DNA from: Clostridiales bacterium
GTDB lineage: Bacteria > Bacillota > Clostridia > Saccharofermentanales > Saccharofermentanaceae
Reading direction: 5' to 3'
Length of the DNA stretch: 63,191 bases
NCBI GenBank assembly: GCA_017509245.1
Contig: JAFWQC010000047.1
Coordinates: 1-63,191 of the forward strand
In this document: one piece after another, positions 41,205-50,657 of the stretch
Position numbering within the stretch: position 1 is the first letter of the stretch
Layout of the letters: each line of letters opens with the position of its first letter
The notes under the pieces: model-generated
Seen by the model: only the letters and a program-made list of their open reading frames with translations
Databases searched by the model: none
What the model was told of the DNA's origin: nothing
Made by a program: the position numbers and the translations under genes

Positions 41205-43181
41205 ATGAGAAAATTAGCAGTCAGGATAATCGCACTTGTCTGTGCAGCTTCGTTCGTGCTGTCTCTGGCAGCGTGCAACTCCAAGGATCACGGCCATTCC
41301 GGCGGAAGACGTTCCGGCAGCGGCTCGAAAACCGAGCGGAACGAGACCGAACCGACTCCGGGTGTGGATCCGACAATACCGGTGATCATTTCGCCAACAC
41401 CTTCAGTTTACGGTGATTACATCCCGACATCTGATGCACTGACATATCCCGATCATGTCGCAACATATGATGAGATACATCCGTATCATGCACCGGGAAC
41501 CGTTAACGGCAGTGCAGCACAGAAACTTCTTTCTGATGTTGAGATGGATATCCTTCATCATGAGATCGACTGCTATGCCGACATTGACATTCTTTTCGAT
41601 AACCCCGAGAAATTCGGATTCTCGGTCAACGATGTAACATGGGGCGAATTTACATCGATCGATGAATATGATGAGGAGAAGGCATACTATCAGCAGCAGT
41701 TGGACACCCTCCTTACGATCGATTATGAGTCATTGAGCAGCGATGACAGACTTTGCTACGACGCTATAGTCTATAGCATCGAAGAGAGCATATACGGTTA
41801 TTCGTATACCGCGTTCGAGTATTACGAGATGGCCTTTAACTCGCTTACCGGACCGCAGTGTAATATCCTTTTTGATTTTGAGATATTTGATTTTGAGACT
41901 GTTGAGGATGCCGAGAATTACATTCTCCTCGTTAAGGATATCGACAGATATTTTGACGCTATGTGTGAATATGAGGAGGACAGAGTTTTCTATGGTTTTG
42001 CTTCATCAGACAACACCTATGAGAAATCCGCCGAGTCATTTGACAACCTTGTTGCCCAGAAGGATGACTGTTTCCTTTATGCATCTTTTGAAGAGAGACT
42101 TGATAACATAAAGGGCCTTTCAAGTGCTGATAAGGACAGGCTCATTGCAGAGAATGAGAAGGCGATGAAGGAGGTATTGTTCCCTGAATTTGAAGAATGT
42201 GCATCCCGTATGAGGGCTCTCAAAGGCTCCGGCGGAACCGATGCAGGTCTTTGCAGATACAGGGGCGGAGATGCCTATTATGCGGTAATCAACAGACATC
42301 TCTCGAATAAAAACATGACTGTTGAAGAAAGCATAAACCTTTTGAATAATACCATTGATGAGACTCTTAACGAACTCTTCCGGTTACTTACATCCGGTAC
42401 GGGATGGGAAGATGAATTGTCTGACCATGAGTATACTAAAGGCAGTGTTGAAGATAACCTGGATTATCTCTACGGCAGGATCGGTGAGGATTTCCCTTCG
42501 ATTCCTTCACATGAATATTTCCTCCTTGAGGTTCCCGAAGTGTTTGAGGATAACTTCTCTCCTGCGGCATATATGGGATATCACCTTGATAACTTCAATT
42601 CCAACTGCATTATCGTAAACAACAAAAACGTTAACAATGAATTCGGCGTTACGGTAGCACATGAGGCATATCCGGGACACATGTTCCAGTCCATCTATAC
42701 CCGTTCACAGACTTCACATCCTTATATGTACCTGACGGGTTCCATCGGCTATAAAGAAGGATGGGCAACATATGTCGAGTATTATTCGATGAAGTACTTC
42801 TCGGATAATGAGACCGCATATAAACTGGTCGGGATCCTGAATTCTCTGGATACTTTGCTCGGCACGAGAATGGACTACGGAATTAATGCCGAGAACTGGT
42901 CATTGCAGGATTGTGTTGACTATTATAACAGCATTTTGGGCATGCTTGGTCTTGATGGGATTGAAGAGGAAGATCTCGCCGATGCCTACACGATCCTGAT
43001 TATGGATCCCGGTTATTATGTCAAGTACGGAATGGGATATGTCCTGACTAAAGATATCATGGAAAACATGCATGCAAAGCACCCGGACAAGACAGATCTG
43101 GAGATACACACAGCATACCTTAATTCCCTTACGGGAACCTTTGAGCAGATAGAAGCGAATACCGATAAACTGTTAAGCTGA
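41205..43181 (+). CDS. DUF885-family lipoprotein, probable zinc metallopeptidase
   Basis: A 658-residue exported lipoprotein. The signal ends in lipobox LAAC with lipidated Cys24, followed by a Ser/Gly/Thr/Pro-rich spacer to about residue 75. The main part is alpha-helical with the DUF885 signature HEAYPGH at about 486-492, a variant of the HExxH zinc motif, and EGWATY at about 518-523, which would give the third zinc ligand. Such proteins are thought to be carboxypeptidase- or oligopeptidase-like enzymes. ATAAAGGAG precedes the ATG. It is monocistronic and ended by a strong terminator. Confidence 0.87.
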   Translation: MRKLAVRIIALVCAASFVLSLAACNSKDHGHSGGRRSGSGSKTERNETEPTPGVDPTIPVIISPTPSVYGDYIPTSDALTYPDHVATYDEIHPYHAPGTVNGSAAQKLLSDVEMDILHHEIDCYADIDILFDNPEKFGFSVNDVTWGEFTSIDEYDEEKAYYQQQLDTLLTIDYESLSSDDRLCYDAIVYSIEESIYGYSYTAFEYYEMAFNSLTGPQCNILFDFEIFDFETVEDAENYILLVKDIDRYFDAMCEYEEDRVFYGFASSDNTYEKSAESFDNLVAQKDDCFLYASFEERLDNIKGLSSADKDRLIAENEKAMKEVLFPEFEECASRMRALKGSGGTDAGLCRYRGGDAYYAVINRHLSNKNMTVEESINLLNNTIDETLNELFRLLTSGTGWEDELSDHEYTKGSVEDNLDYLYGRIGEDFPSIPSHEYFLLEVPEVFEDNFSPAAYMGYHLDNFNSNCIIVNNKNVNNEFGVTVAHEAYPGHMFQSIYTRSQTSHPYMYLTGSIGYKEGWATYVEYYSMKYFSDNETAYKLVGILNSLDTLLGTRMDYGINAENWSLQDCVDYYNSILGMLGLDGIEEEDLADAYTILIMDPGYYVKYGMGYVLTKDIMENMHAKHPDKTDLEIHTAYLNSLTGTFEQIEANTDKLLS

Positions 43182-43206
43182 TCTATTGCCTCAGAAATGC
43201 GCTGAA

Positions 43207-43256
43207 TGCCCCGCGGAAATGTTGTATAAAGATACAACCTGCGGGGCTTTATTTTG
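43207..43256 (+). terminator. terminator of the DUF885 gene
   Basis: GCCCCGC pairs with GCGGGGC. An inner GTTGTAT/ATACAAC stem stacks within the loop, and TTTATTTT follows. It starts 26 bases after the stop. Confidence 0.8.
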
Positions 43257-43322
43257 CGGTATTTTCCCGAAGATTACCATTATATTAATTTTTATATAAA
43301 ATGATTGAGAAAATAATCGTTG

Positions 43323-43331
43323 TGTTATAAT
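43323..43331 (+). promoter_or_regulatory. extended -10 promoter
   Basis: TGTTATAAT, a perfect TGnTATAAT box, with TTGAGA 15 bases upstream of the hexamer. It is 33 bases before the start of the phosphatase-like gene. Confidence 0.55.
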
Positions 43332-43363
43332 TAACCTGAATATTTATACGGAGGACGGGCTTC

Positions 43364-46300
43364 ATGGCTACCTTAACACGGCTTGCTAGCACGCTCACGG
43401 CGCGCTATTTTCCTTCCAGCACGCTGACAGACGCATTCTATCTTGACGGCAGACTTTGCGGTAAAAGAGAGACCAGACAGGCCGATATCACTATCGACAA
43501 AGATGAGAGAGGATTCTTCTTCTCGCTGTTTACCCACCCTGCGATCGAAGGTTTTGAACCCGGCACTATCCCGCCGTTTGAGCCTCAGCTTCGCGGCCTC
43601 TGCAATGAGGTAAAGAACGGGCACAAAGAGATCGATGCAATGATCGAGAAGTTCTTATCAACCGCTGTTGAGGTTGCAGGAACGACGAAGCTTATCGATA
43701 ACGAGACGAGAGATCCCTATTTCACGGGCGTTATTGTCAGAGATTCCGAGGCGTTTGCCGTAACGATCGGCGGAGGTCTCGCATTCCTTTACAGGGATGA
43801 CACAATGTTCCCGCTTACTGATGCGGGAATCCCCATGGAACCCATTGATGCATACGGCAACAGAGTCGGTGATTTCCAGTATTACTGCTCTTCCAAGACA
43901 GCCAATGCGCTCTGGTCCAATTTCTTCACGCTTACACCTGACGACTGCATCATCCTTTGCAACAAGGCCATCTACGATGCATTGGGTCAGAGAGAAATAT
44001 TAAGGATCCTTACGGATGCGGAAGACCAGTGCGACGCTGCAGGTCTTATTCTTACACAGGCATCCGCAAGAATGCCGAACACACCTATGCAGATCTCTAT
44101 CTCATTCGTTGAAAGTGTTACGAAGGAAGAGAAGAGAGGCCTGTTCGGACGCAAGAAAAAGAAGAATGATTACGAGAGCGAGGGACACGAGCTCTTAGAG
44201 TCCACTGTCGAAGGCGGTGAGGTCGGAGCAGCTGCAAAGGCTATTGCCGATGCAGGTTTCGTAAGCCTTACGCCCGATGAACCTGTTGTTGTCCCCGTCG
44301 GTGCTGCTGCTCCTTCAGACGGAAGCGTCCAGTTCGGTGACAAGGCAGGCCAGCCTGACGCACAGAAGATCCCTGATGACGCTCCGGAATTCCCCGACAC
44401 GGAAGAGCCTGTTGAAGAGTTCTCCGCTGAAGAGGCAATGAAGAAGATCTTCGGCGACATGAAGGAATCCTCCAAGAGCGATTCTGAAGCGGCTGCACAG
44501 GCAGAAGCAGCCGCCGAAGTTGATTCACCTTTTGTATTTAACGTTGATGACGGCGACAAGATCACGGAAGTCAAGCCGGAACCTGCACCCGCAGCTCCCG
44601 CAATGGAGACTATATCAACAACAGCATTCACACCTGACGCTACAGACGATACACCTACGAAGCCCGTTACGGATATCAATTCCATCCTGTTTACTTCTGC
44701 AGGATCCGGAATCCTTGCACAGGCTATCGCTGATTCCAGGAATAAGGAGCAGTCTTCCGTTAAGGAGACTTTGATCTCCGATCTTAAGGAAGAACCGGTC
44801 ATTCCCGTAGCGGCTGCTGAGCCTGTTATTCCCGTTATTCCTGTTGTTCCCGCAGCGCCTGTTGTAACTGAGGCTCCCATAGCCGCAGCCGTACCTCCCG
44901 CACCTGCTGTTGTCAATAAGCCTGAAGAGATCGTTTTCGCGCCCGGCGAAGTCAAGGCAGATACCGGTATGACCGAAGTAGCCGCAAGCGCTGAAGACAC
45001 ATTCGATCCTTATGGAAATATCAGTGCACAGGAACTTAAGAATACCCCTCCGATCGTATTCGGAGATGACGGACTTGCTCCCAAGGAAGAGCCCGTACCG
45101 TCAGAAGAGGTTTCCTCCATTCCTGTTCCCGAATATGAACTCCAGGAAGACAAGCCTGAACTGAAGGAGGAGGATAAGCTTAACGTTGACTTCCCTGAGA
45201 CGGAGAAGCCCGTAAGCGCACCCGCATCCGCACCTGCACCCGAGGCACCCGCTCCGGTCATCGAGGAAGTCATCCCCGAAGTCCAGCCCGTGATGCCTGC
45301 CCAGGACGATATCGTTCTTCCGTTCGGAGATCCGGCTTATGTTTCAGGCGCACAGGAAGCAGTACAGCCCAAGGCTGATGACATTCCCCAGATGCCGCTC
45401 TATGATTCAGACAATTACAATAACCCGGTAAACGCAGTAGGCTCAGAGCAGAATATCTCACAGCCGTACGATAACGCCTCCTACTATGGTGATTACGCGG
45501 GTACTGAAGCTCCGGCAGATGCAGCAGTTCCGCCTTATCAGCCTTACGGCTCTGAGGCATTCTCCGCAGCTGACCAGAGCAGTTTCGGCACATACGGCAA
45601 TCAGACTGTAGATATGCAGGGAGGTATACCCATGGATAATAACGGATATCCTGACTATGGAAATGGTGGCAACGGATATACTCCGGGCTACGATCAGGCT
45701 TCTTCCGGAAGCTTCGGTGAATATTCAGATGCAGGATATCAGGATCCTAATCAGGGTTCCCAGTTCTATCAGCAGGAAGGATATACCGATTACAGTGCAC
45801 AGAGTGCATACGGCGGAGATACCGCTCAGCCTCAGGCTTCCGCTTCGTCTTCCGCTTCATTGGACGACGAGTGGTTCAATAACATCTTAGGTGTTGATGA
45901 GAGCGGCCAGGGATTCGAAGGCCAGAACTACGGATATAATCCCGCAATGGAAGAGGCAAAGCCGGCTATGCCTGACGCACAGCAGCAGGCACAATATACC
46001 AATCCGGGCCAGACATCCTACAGACCTTCAGGTTCAGGCCCGAATAACGGCGGCAAACCTTCAGGCAGTGCACCGCGCACGAATGCTTCTGCAGGCAAGG
46101 GCGGCAACGGAGGAAACGGCGGCAAGAAGATGAAGCTTAACCGCAACGGCTATATGTTCATAGCTTTCCTCGCGATCCTCCTGATCTGCATCGTTATCGT
46201 TGTTGCTCTGATCGCAAAGGGCTGCAGCAAGAAGACAAAGCCTACGGAGACGACACCTGTTGCATCCTCTTCCGAGACAACATCAGAGACTACTCTGCCG

Positions 46301-46645
46301 TCGACACAGGCAACACTGCCGGATCCTTCAGCACCTATCGGTTACTTCATATTCTCTGAAGACATCGGTTTCAGAACATGGTGGGATCTGTTCCATTATG
46401 TTTACGAAATCGATATCCAGAATATGAGCGATCCTCAGATCACCAAGATCATCGTCTATAACAAGCTCGATCCTGCAGTTTATCAGGTACCGAACAACGG
46501 AGACCATCTCCTCCTGCCTCCTAAGGAAGTAGTCACAGGCGAGATCCCGATCACATTCAACGCAGGAACCGGAACATCAGATGAGACCACTCCTGCCGGC
46601 ACTACGGAGTCAACAGAGATAGTGAGTCAGATCCATCTCACGTAA
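43364..46645 (+). CDS. phosphatase-like domain joined by a disordered linker and one membrane helix to a LysM-like ectodomain
   Basis: A 1093-residue protein. Residues about 20-250 follow a PP2C layout (FTGVIVRDSEAFAVTIGGGLAFLY; then TLTPDDCIILCNKAIYDAL where active enzymes have a CTDGL-like Asp; then NTPMQISISFVE where they have DN before the last strands). The metal-binding aspartates are missing, so it is probably a pseudophosphatase. A basic patch (about 257-267) is followed by about 650 residues of Pro/Ala/Glu-rich, then Gln/Tyr/Gly/Asn-rich low-complexity sequence. The membrane helix is at about 930-952, followed by a Thr/Ser-rich stretch. A LysM-like module lies at about 1000-1053 (WWDLFHYVYEIDI to GDHLLLPP). 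The orientation predicted is phosphatase-like part inside, LysM-like part outside. It is monocistronic. Confidence 0.75.
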   Translation: MATLTRLASTLTARYFPSSTLTDAFYLDGRLCGKRETRQADITIDKDERGFFFSLFTHPAIEGFEPGTIPPFEPQLRGLCNEVKNGHKEIDAMIEKFLSTAVEVAGTTKLIDNETRDPYFTGVIVRDSEAFAVTIGGGLAFLYRDDTMFPLTDAGIPMEPIDAYGNRVGDFQYYCSSKTANALWSNFFTLTPDDCIILCNKAIYDALGQREILRILTDAEDQCDAAGLILTQASARMPNTPMQISISFVESVTKEEKRGLFGRKKKKNDYESEGHELLESTVEGGEVGAAAKAIADAGFVSLTPDEPVVVPVGAAAPSDGSVQFGDKAGQPDAQKIPDDAPEFPDTEEPVEEFSAEEAMKKIFGDMKESSKSDSEAAAQAEAAAEVDSPFVFNVDDGDKITEVKPEPAPAAPAMETISTTAFTPDATDDTPTKPVTDINSILFTSAGSGILAQAIADSRNKEQSSVKETLISDLKEEPVIPVAAAEPVIPVIPVVPAAPVVTEAPIAAAVPPAPAVVNKPEEIVFAPGEVKADTGMTEVAASAEDTFDPYGNISAQELKNTPPIVFGDDGLAPKEEPVPSEEVSSIPVPEYELQEDKPELKEEDKLNVDFPETEKPVSAPASAPAPEAPAPVIEEVIPEVQPVMPAQDDIVLPFGDPAYVSGAQEAVQPKADDIPQMPLYDSDNYNNPVNAVGSEQNISQPYDNASYYGDYAGTEAPADAAVPPYQPYGSEAFSAADQSSFGTYGNQTVDMQGGIPMDNNGYPDYGNGGNGYTPGYDQASSGSFGEYSDAGYQDPNQGSQFYQQEGYTDYSAQSAYGGDTAQPQASASSSASLDDEWFNNILGVDESGQGFEGQNYGYNPAMEEAKPAMPDAQQQAQYTNPGQTSYRPSGSGPNNGGKPSGSAPRTNASAGKGGNGGNGGKKMKLNRNGYMFIAFLAILLICIVIVVALIAKGCSKKTKPTETTPVASSSETTSETTLPSTQATLPDPSAPIGYFIFSEDIGFRTWWDLFHYVYEIDIQNMSDPQITKIIVYNKLDPAVYQVPNNGDHLLLPPKEVVTGEIPITFNAGTGTSDETTPAGTTESTEIVSQIHLT

Positions 46646-46674
46646 TCCGAAGCGAAAATCATTAGACACCAATA

Positions 46675-46718
46675 AGACCGCCTGCTATATATTTCTTGGC
46701 AGGCGGCTTCTTTTTTGG
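46675..46718 (+). terminator. terminator of the 1093-residue protein gene
   Basis: CCGCCTGC pairs with GCAGGCGG (8 bp) around a loop of about 12 bases, followed by CTTCTTTTTT. Confidence 0.8.
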
Positions 46719-46812
46719 CTATTTAGCCGAATGAGATTTTCACAAAAAAAGAGTTTTCAAGTATATAATGCTATTGCTATTTATATATACGCGCGAAAAG
46801 AGGTATTTATCC

Positions 46813-47898
46813 ATGCACAAGAAACTGTTTATACCTGGTCCTATTGAGGTTTCGCAGGATGTCCTGGAGAAGATGTCAACTCCCATGATCGGACACAGAA
46901 CCAAGGACGCTTCCGCTCTTCAGCAGTCAATCTCTGAAAAGCTCCAGAAGGTAATGATGACCAACAACACTATCGTTTTATCAACGTCATCAGGCAGTGG
47001 TCTCATGGAAGGCGCGGTCAGAAGCTTTACAAAGACAAGAGCCGCAGTATTCTCAATCGGTGCATTCGGTAAGAGATGGCACAAGATGTGCACATCCAAC
47101 GGCATCGCTGCCGATCTTTTCGAATCAGAACTCGGTCAGCCCACAACACCCGAGATGATCGAAGCTGCTCTTTCAACAGGCAAGTACGATCTTATTACGA
47201 TCACACAGAACGAGACATCAACAGGCATCCACAATCCCATGGATAAGCTCGCTGAGGTCTATAAGAAATATCCTGATGTTATCGTATGTGTTGACGCCGT
47301 ATCCTCAATGGCAGGCGACTATATCCCTGTAGATGAGCTCGGCATCGACGTCTGCATCACATCAACACAGAAGTGTTTAGGTCTTCCTCCGGGAATGGCT
47401 ATCGCTTCCGTATCAGAGAAGGCAATCAAGAAGGCTGAGACTGTTGAGAACAGAGGCCTTTACTTCGACTATCTCGAACTTGTTAAGTTCGTTAAGGAAA
47501 AGCCTTATCAGTATCCTTCAACACCTTCCGAGTCTCATATGTTTGCACTTGATTACCAGCTCGACAAGATCCTTGCTGAAGGTGTTGAGAACAGATATCA
47601 GAAGCACTGCAAACTCGCAAAGATCGCTCAGGACTGGGCAAGAGAGAACTGTGCTCTTTATTCCAATCCCGAGAACCTTTCAGTTACCGTTACCTGCGTA
47701 ACTAACACAACGGGGATCCCCACATCAGACCTTATCAAGGCAATGGGTGAGAAGGGATATCTCATGAGCAACGGTTACGGTCCTTTGAAGGACAAGACCT
47801 TCAGGATCGCTCACATGGGTGACCTCACAGAAGAGGAACTCAATCAGTATCTGAGTGATCTTAAGGATACGATCGAAGAACTTAAAGCAAAGGCATAA
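46813..47898 (+). CDS. class V aminotransferase, probable phosphoserine aminotransferase
   Basis: A 361-residue PLP enzyme of the serine-pyruvate/alanine-glyoxylate branch. It has FIPGPIEVSQDVLEKM, PMIGHRTKD, SSGSGLMEGAV (phosphate-binding turn), VDAVSSMAGDYIPVDELGID and the PLP lysine in TSTQKCLGLPPG. In many Clostridia this type of gene precedes serA and is taken to do the SerC step (3-phosphohydroxypyruvate to phosphoserine); the context here, 32 bases before serA, supports that, but sequence alone does not settle the substrate. ATG 46813 with AAGAGG upstream is preferred over an earlier frame start. A TATAAT at 46764-46769 lies before it. Confidence 0.87.
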   Translation: MHKKLFIPGPIEVSQDVLEKMSTPMIGHRTKDASALQQSISEKLQKVMMTNNTIVLSTSSGSGLMEGAVRSFTKTRAAVFSIGAFGKRWHKMCTSNGIAADLFESELGQPTTPEMIEAALSTGKYDLITITQNETSTGIHNPMDKLAEVYKKYPDVIVCVDAVSSMAGDYIPVDELGIDVCITSTQKCLGLPPGMAIASVSEKAIKKAETVENRGLYFDYLELVKFVKEKPYQYPSTPSESHMFALDYQLDKILAEGVENRYQKHCKLAKIAQDWARENCALYSNPENLSVTVTCVTNTTGIPTSDLIKAMGEKGYLMSNGYGPLKDKTFRIAHMGDLTEEELNQYLSDLKDTIEELKAKA

Positions 47899-47930
47899 TC
47901 AACAGAAAATATTTGACGGGGGAACATGAA

Positions 47931-49556
47931 ATGAAGATTCTTATCACAGAAAGCATCGCAGAAGAGAGCGTTCAGTACCTGAGAGACAGAGGCTATGAAG
48001 TAGAAGAGTACTTAGGCCATTCCCAGGAAGAGATCGAACAGTACATCAAGGGATTTGATGCGATCATCGTAAGATCAGCAACAAAGATCAACGAGACACT
48101 TCTTAACAATGCTGATTGTCTTAAGGCAGTAGGAAGAGCCGGAACAGGTATCGACAACATCGATGTTAAGGCTTGTACAGAGCACGGCGTTATCGCTCTT
48201 AATACACCTACGGCTAACAACATGGCAGCAGGTGAGCTCGCAGTAGGTCATGCATTCTCCATCTTCCGTAATCTTTGCGCTGCAAATGAGGGAGTTCACA
48301 ACGGTGACTTCAGACGCGGAAACTGGGTAGGAATCGAGCTCGAAGGCAAGACAGCCGGCGTTATCGGTCTCGGCCGTATCGGTTCCATCGTATCCAGAAA
48401 GCTTAAGGGTGTAGGCATGAACGTTGTTGCTTACGATCCTTATGTTCCCCAGGAGAAGTTCGATAAGCTCGGCGTTACAAGATGCAAGACTCTCGATGAG
48501 CTCCTTCCCATCTGCGACCTCATCACTCTCCACACACCTAAGACAAAGGAAACATACGGCATCCTTTGCAAGGAGCAGCTCTATAAGTGCAAGAGAGGCG
48601 TCAGGATCGTTAATGCCGCAAGAGGCGGTCTCGTAAATGAGCAGGATCTTGCTGACGCTCTGGCTGAAGGCCAGGTTGCAGCAGCCGCAATCGATGTTTT
48701 CGACAAGGAGCCTTCTTACAACAAGGCACCCGGCGAGCAGGAGTACGACAACGTCCTTCTCCACGCTCCTCACTGCTATATCACACCTCACCTCGGTGCT
48801 TCCACTGTTGAGGCTACAGCCAAGGTAGGCCAGGGCATCGTAGAGCTCATCGACGGCGCACTTAAGGGCGAGCTTGTTGCAGCGATCAACATGCCCCAGT
48901 TCTCCGGCAGCGTAGAAGAGATCAAGCCTTACTGCTCACTCGCAGAGAAGATCGGCCGCATGTACTTCCAGGCTGAAGCTACACCTATCAAGAAGGTCGA
49001 AGTAAGATACAGAGGCGAGCTTGCTGAGAGCAACGGCACAGGCATCATCACACTCTCACTCATGATGGGTCTTTTGAAGGGTATGGGCAACGACCATGTA
49101 TCCTACGTAAATGCCCAGGAGTGCATGGATGAATGCGGTATCGAAGTAGTTGAGACAAAGACTGAGTCCATCCAGAAATATAACAACCTCATCAACGTTA
49201 AGTTCTGCACAGAAGACGGCAGAGATCTTAAGATCAACGGTACCGTATTCGGACCTGATACTGAGGTTATCGTTTCCTTCTTCGGTTACGAGATGAACTG
49301 CCCTCTTTCCAACACGGTGCTCGCTCTCAAGAACAACGATGTTCCGGGCGTTATCGGAAGGATCGCAACCATCCTCGGAAGCCACAATATCAACATCGCT
49401 TCCATGCACTGGGGAAGAAAGAACCAGGACGGTTCCGACAACCCGCATGCACAGGCTTTCGTTGCCATCGACCAGCCTGTATCCAAGGAGATCATTGATG
49501 AGCTTTCCAAGGCAGAGGGCGTTCTCAAGGTTTCCCTCTTAGAGCTTGGCGAATAA
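47931..49556 (+). CDS. serA: D-3-phosphoglycerate dehydrogenase
   Basis: First step of serine synthesis. The 541 residues have the long-form layout: catalytic domain halves with GRAGTGIDNIDV, nucleotide-binding GVIGLGRIGSIV (about 146-157), NAARGGLVNEQ with catalytic Arg, and the HLGAST block with catalytic His. An intervening ASB-like domain runs from about 320 to 455, followed by a C-terminal ACT domain (about 465-541, NDVPGVIGRIATILGSHNINIA) that usually senses serine. ATG 47931 is chosen because GGGGGA lies 8 bases upstream; an in-frame TTG at 47913 lacks a site. Operon with the class V aminotransferase. Confidence 0.95.
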   Translation: MKILITESIAEESVQYLRDRGYEVEEYLGHSQEEIEQYIKGFDAIIVRSATKINETLLNNADCLKAVGRAGTGIDNIDVKACTEHGVIALNTPTANNMAAGELAVGHAFSIFRNLCAANEGVHNGDFRRGNWVGIELEGKTAGVIGLGRIGSIVSRKLKGVGMNVVAYDPYVPQEKFDKLGVTRCKTLDELLPICDLITLHTPKTKETYGILCKEQLYKCKRGVRIVNAARGGLVNEQDLADALAEGQVAAAAIDVFDKEPSYNKAPGEQEYDNVLLHAPHCYITPHLGASTVEATAKVGQGIVELIDGALKGELVAAINMPQFSGSVEEIKPYCSLAEKIGRMYFQAEATPIKKVEVRYRGELAESNGTGIITLSLMMGLLKGMGNDHVSYVNAQECMDECGIEVVETKTESIQKYNNLINVKFCTEDGRDLKINGTVFGPDTEVIVSFFGYEMNCPLSNTVLALKNNDVPGVIGRIATILGSHNINIASMHWGRKNQDGSDNPHAQAFVAIDQPVSKEIIDELSKAEGVLKVSLLELGE

Positions 49557-49602
49557 GCACAGTACAGATAATTAAGAATTTCAGACCGCAGAGGTTATAC
49601 CG

Positions 49603-50652
49603 GTGAAATACCATTATTCAAGAAAAGAAGGTTGGCTGGGAAATCCCTGCGGTCTTGTTTATTTCAAAGACAGATATCATTTATTCTTCCAGGTTAATCC
49701 GGAGCAGCCCAGATTCGGACCGATGCACTGGGGCCACATAGTATCTGATGATCTTATCTCCTGGGAGGAGTGCGGCATTTCTATAAGCCCGGAAGATGAA
49801 TTAAGCTGTAATTCAGGATCGGCAATAGTCTGCAATGGCAAAATATGGTTGTTCTATACCTCGTTGTCATACGACCATAAAGAGACCGTCCGCGCATGCT
49901 GCTCAGATGACGGGATAGATTTCAAAAGGTGCGGGAATGAGCCTGTAATAAGCGTTCCGTTTGAAGGAAATCCCAAACTGAGAGATCCGTTTGTCTTCAG
50001 GCATAACGGCAGTTTCCGCCTGATCGCGGGTTCCGGCAATGACGGCATTGCTAAAGTGCTCCAGTACAGATCAGACGATCTGACCAACTGGGAATACATG
50101 GGCGAGATCCTGTCAGACGGAAGGTTCGGAAGTGTAATTGAGGCACCTCAGATAATTCAGTCGGACGGTAAATTCATCTTTATTATCCAGAGCGAAAAGC
50201 ATTTCCCCACAAAAGTACTCTTCGGAACGGGTGATTACGACGGTGAGAGTTTTATTTTCGATGACGCGGAAGAACCTTTTAAACCGGTCGAATCAGGAAG
50301 CGATTTCTACAGTCCCGTGACGCTTGAGGAAAGCAGCGGGAGAGTAATACTGATGGCATGGCTGTTCTCGATGAAGATGAATTCGAGAGCGATCACATGC
50401 CCCAGGGAACTGTATGTGTCGGGGAGGGGAGAAGTGATCCTTCAGCCTGTTGAGGAGCTCAGGAACAGACTCGTTAAGGAGAGCCGTTTTGTAAGTTATG
50501 CTTCAGGAAGGCTCAGGGTGCAGTTCGAAGGACATACATTGTTTGACAAGGCATACAGGGAATGCCCGGGAATGCAGGTTTTGGAAGATGTCGGAACCGT
50601 TGAGGTATTCCTTGACGGCGGCAAAGAGAATATATCGGTATTTATCTGCTGA
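49603..50652 (+). CDS. glycoside hydrolase family 32-like protein lacking the nucleophile
   Basis: A 349-residue intracellular protein that follows GH32 (invertase/sucrose-6-phosphate hydrolase) closely: GLVYFKDRYHLFFQVNP, GPMHWGHIVSDDLISWEE and LRDPFVF (transition-state Asp128). The acid/base Glu180 lies in a modified motif, IEAPQ instead of WECP. The family's WMNDPNG reads WLGNPCG, so the nucleophile aspartate is Asn14 (codon AAT). The C-terminal beta-sandwich is short. Catalysis by the normal mechanism is therefore unlikely. Start GTG 49603 with a weak GAGG. It follows serA by 46 bases and precedes a pseudouridine synthase by 5. Confidence 0.82.
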   Translation: MKYHYSRKEGWLGNPCGLVYFKDRYHLFFQVNPEQPRFGPMHWGHIVSDDLISWEECGISISPEDELSCNSGSAIVCNGKIWLFYTSLSYDHKETVRACCSDDGIDFKRCGNEPVISVPFEGNPKLRDPFVFRHNGSFRLIAGSGNDGIAKVLQYRSDDLTNWEYMGEILSDGRFGSVIEAPQIIQSDGKFIFIIQSEKHFPTKVLFGTGDYDGESFIFDDAEEPFKPVESGSDFYSPVTLEESSGRVILMAWLFSMKMNSRAITCPRELYVSGRGEVILQPVEELRNRLVKESRFVSYASGRLRVQFEGHTLFDKAYRECPGMQVLEDVGTVEVFLDGGKENISVFIC

Positions 50653-50657
50653 TCAAT

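Noticed and set aside
44170..45000. 276-codon reverse frame in the 1093-residue protein gene
   Set aside because: It mirrors the Pro/Ala/Glu-rich linker; its Ser/Ala/Gly-rich translation is the expected reverse of that bias.
44200..46100. tandem repeat array or CRISPR in the low-complexity gene
   Set aside because: The words vary in length and sequence and stay in one reading frame; they encode a biased linker, not regular repeats with spacers.
48075..48791. 238-codon reverse frame in serA
   Set aside because: Antisense to a strongly conserved enzyme; no start signals.
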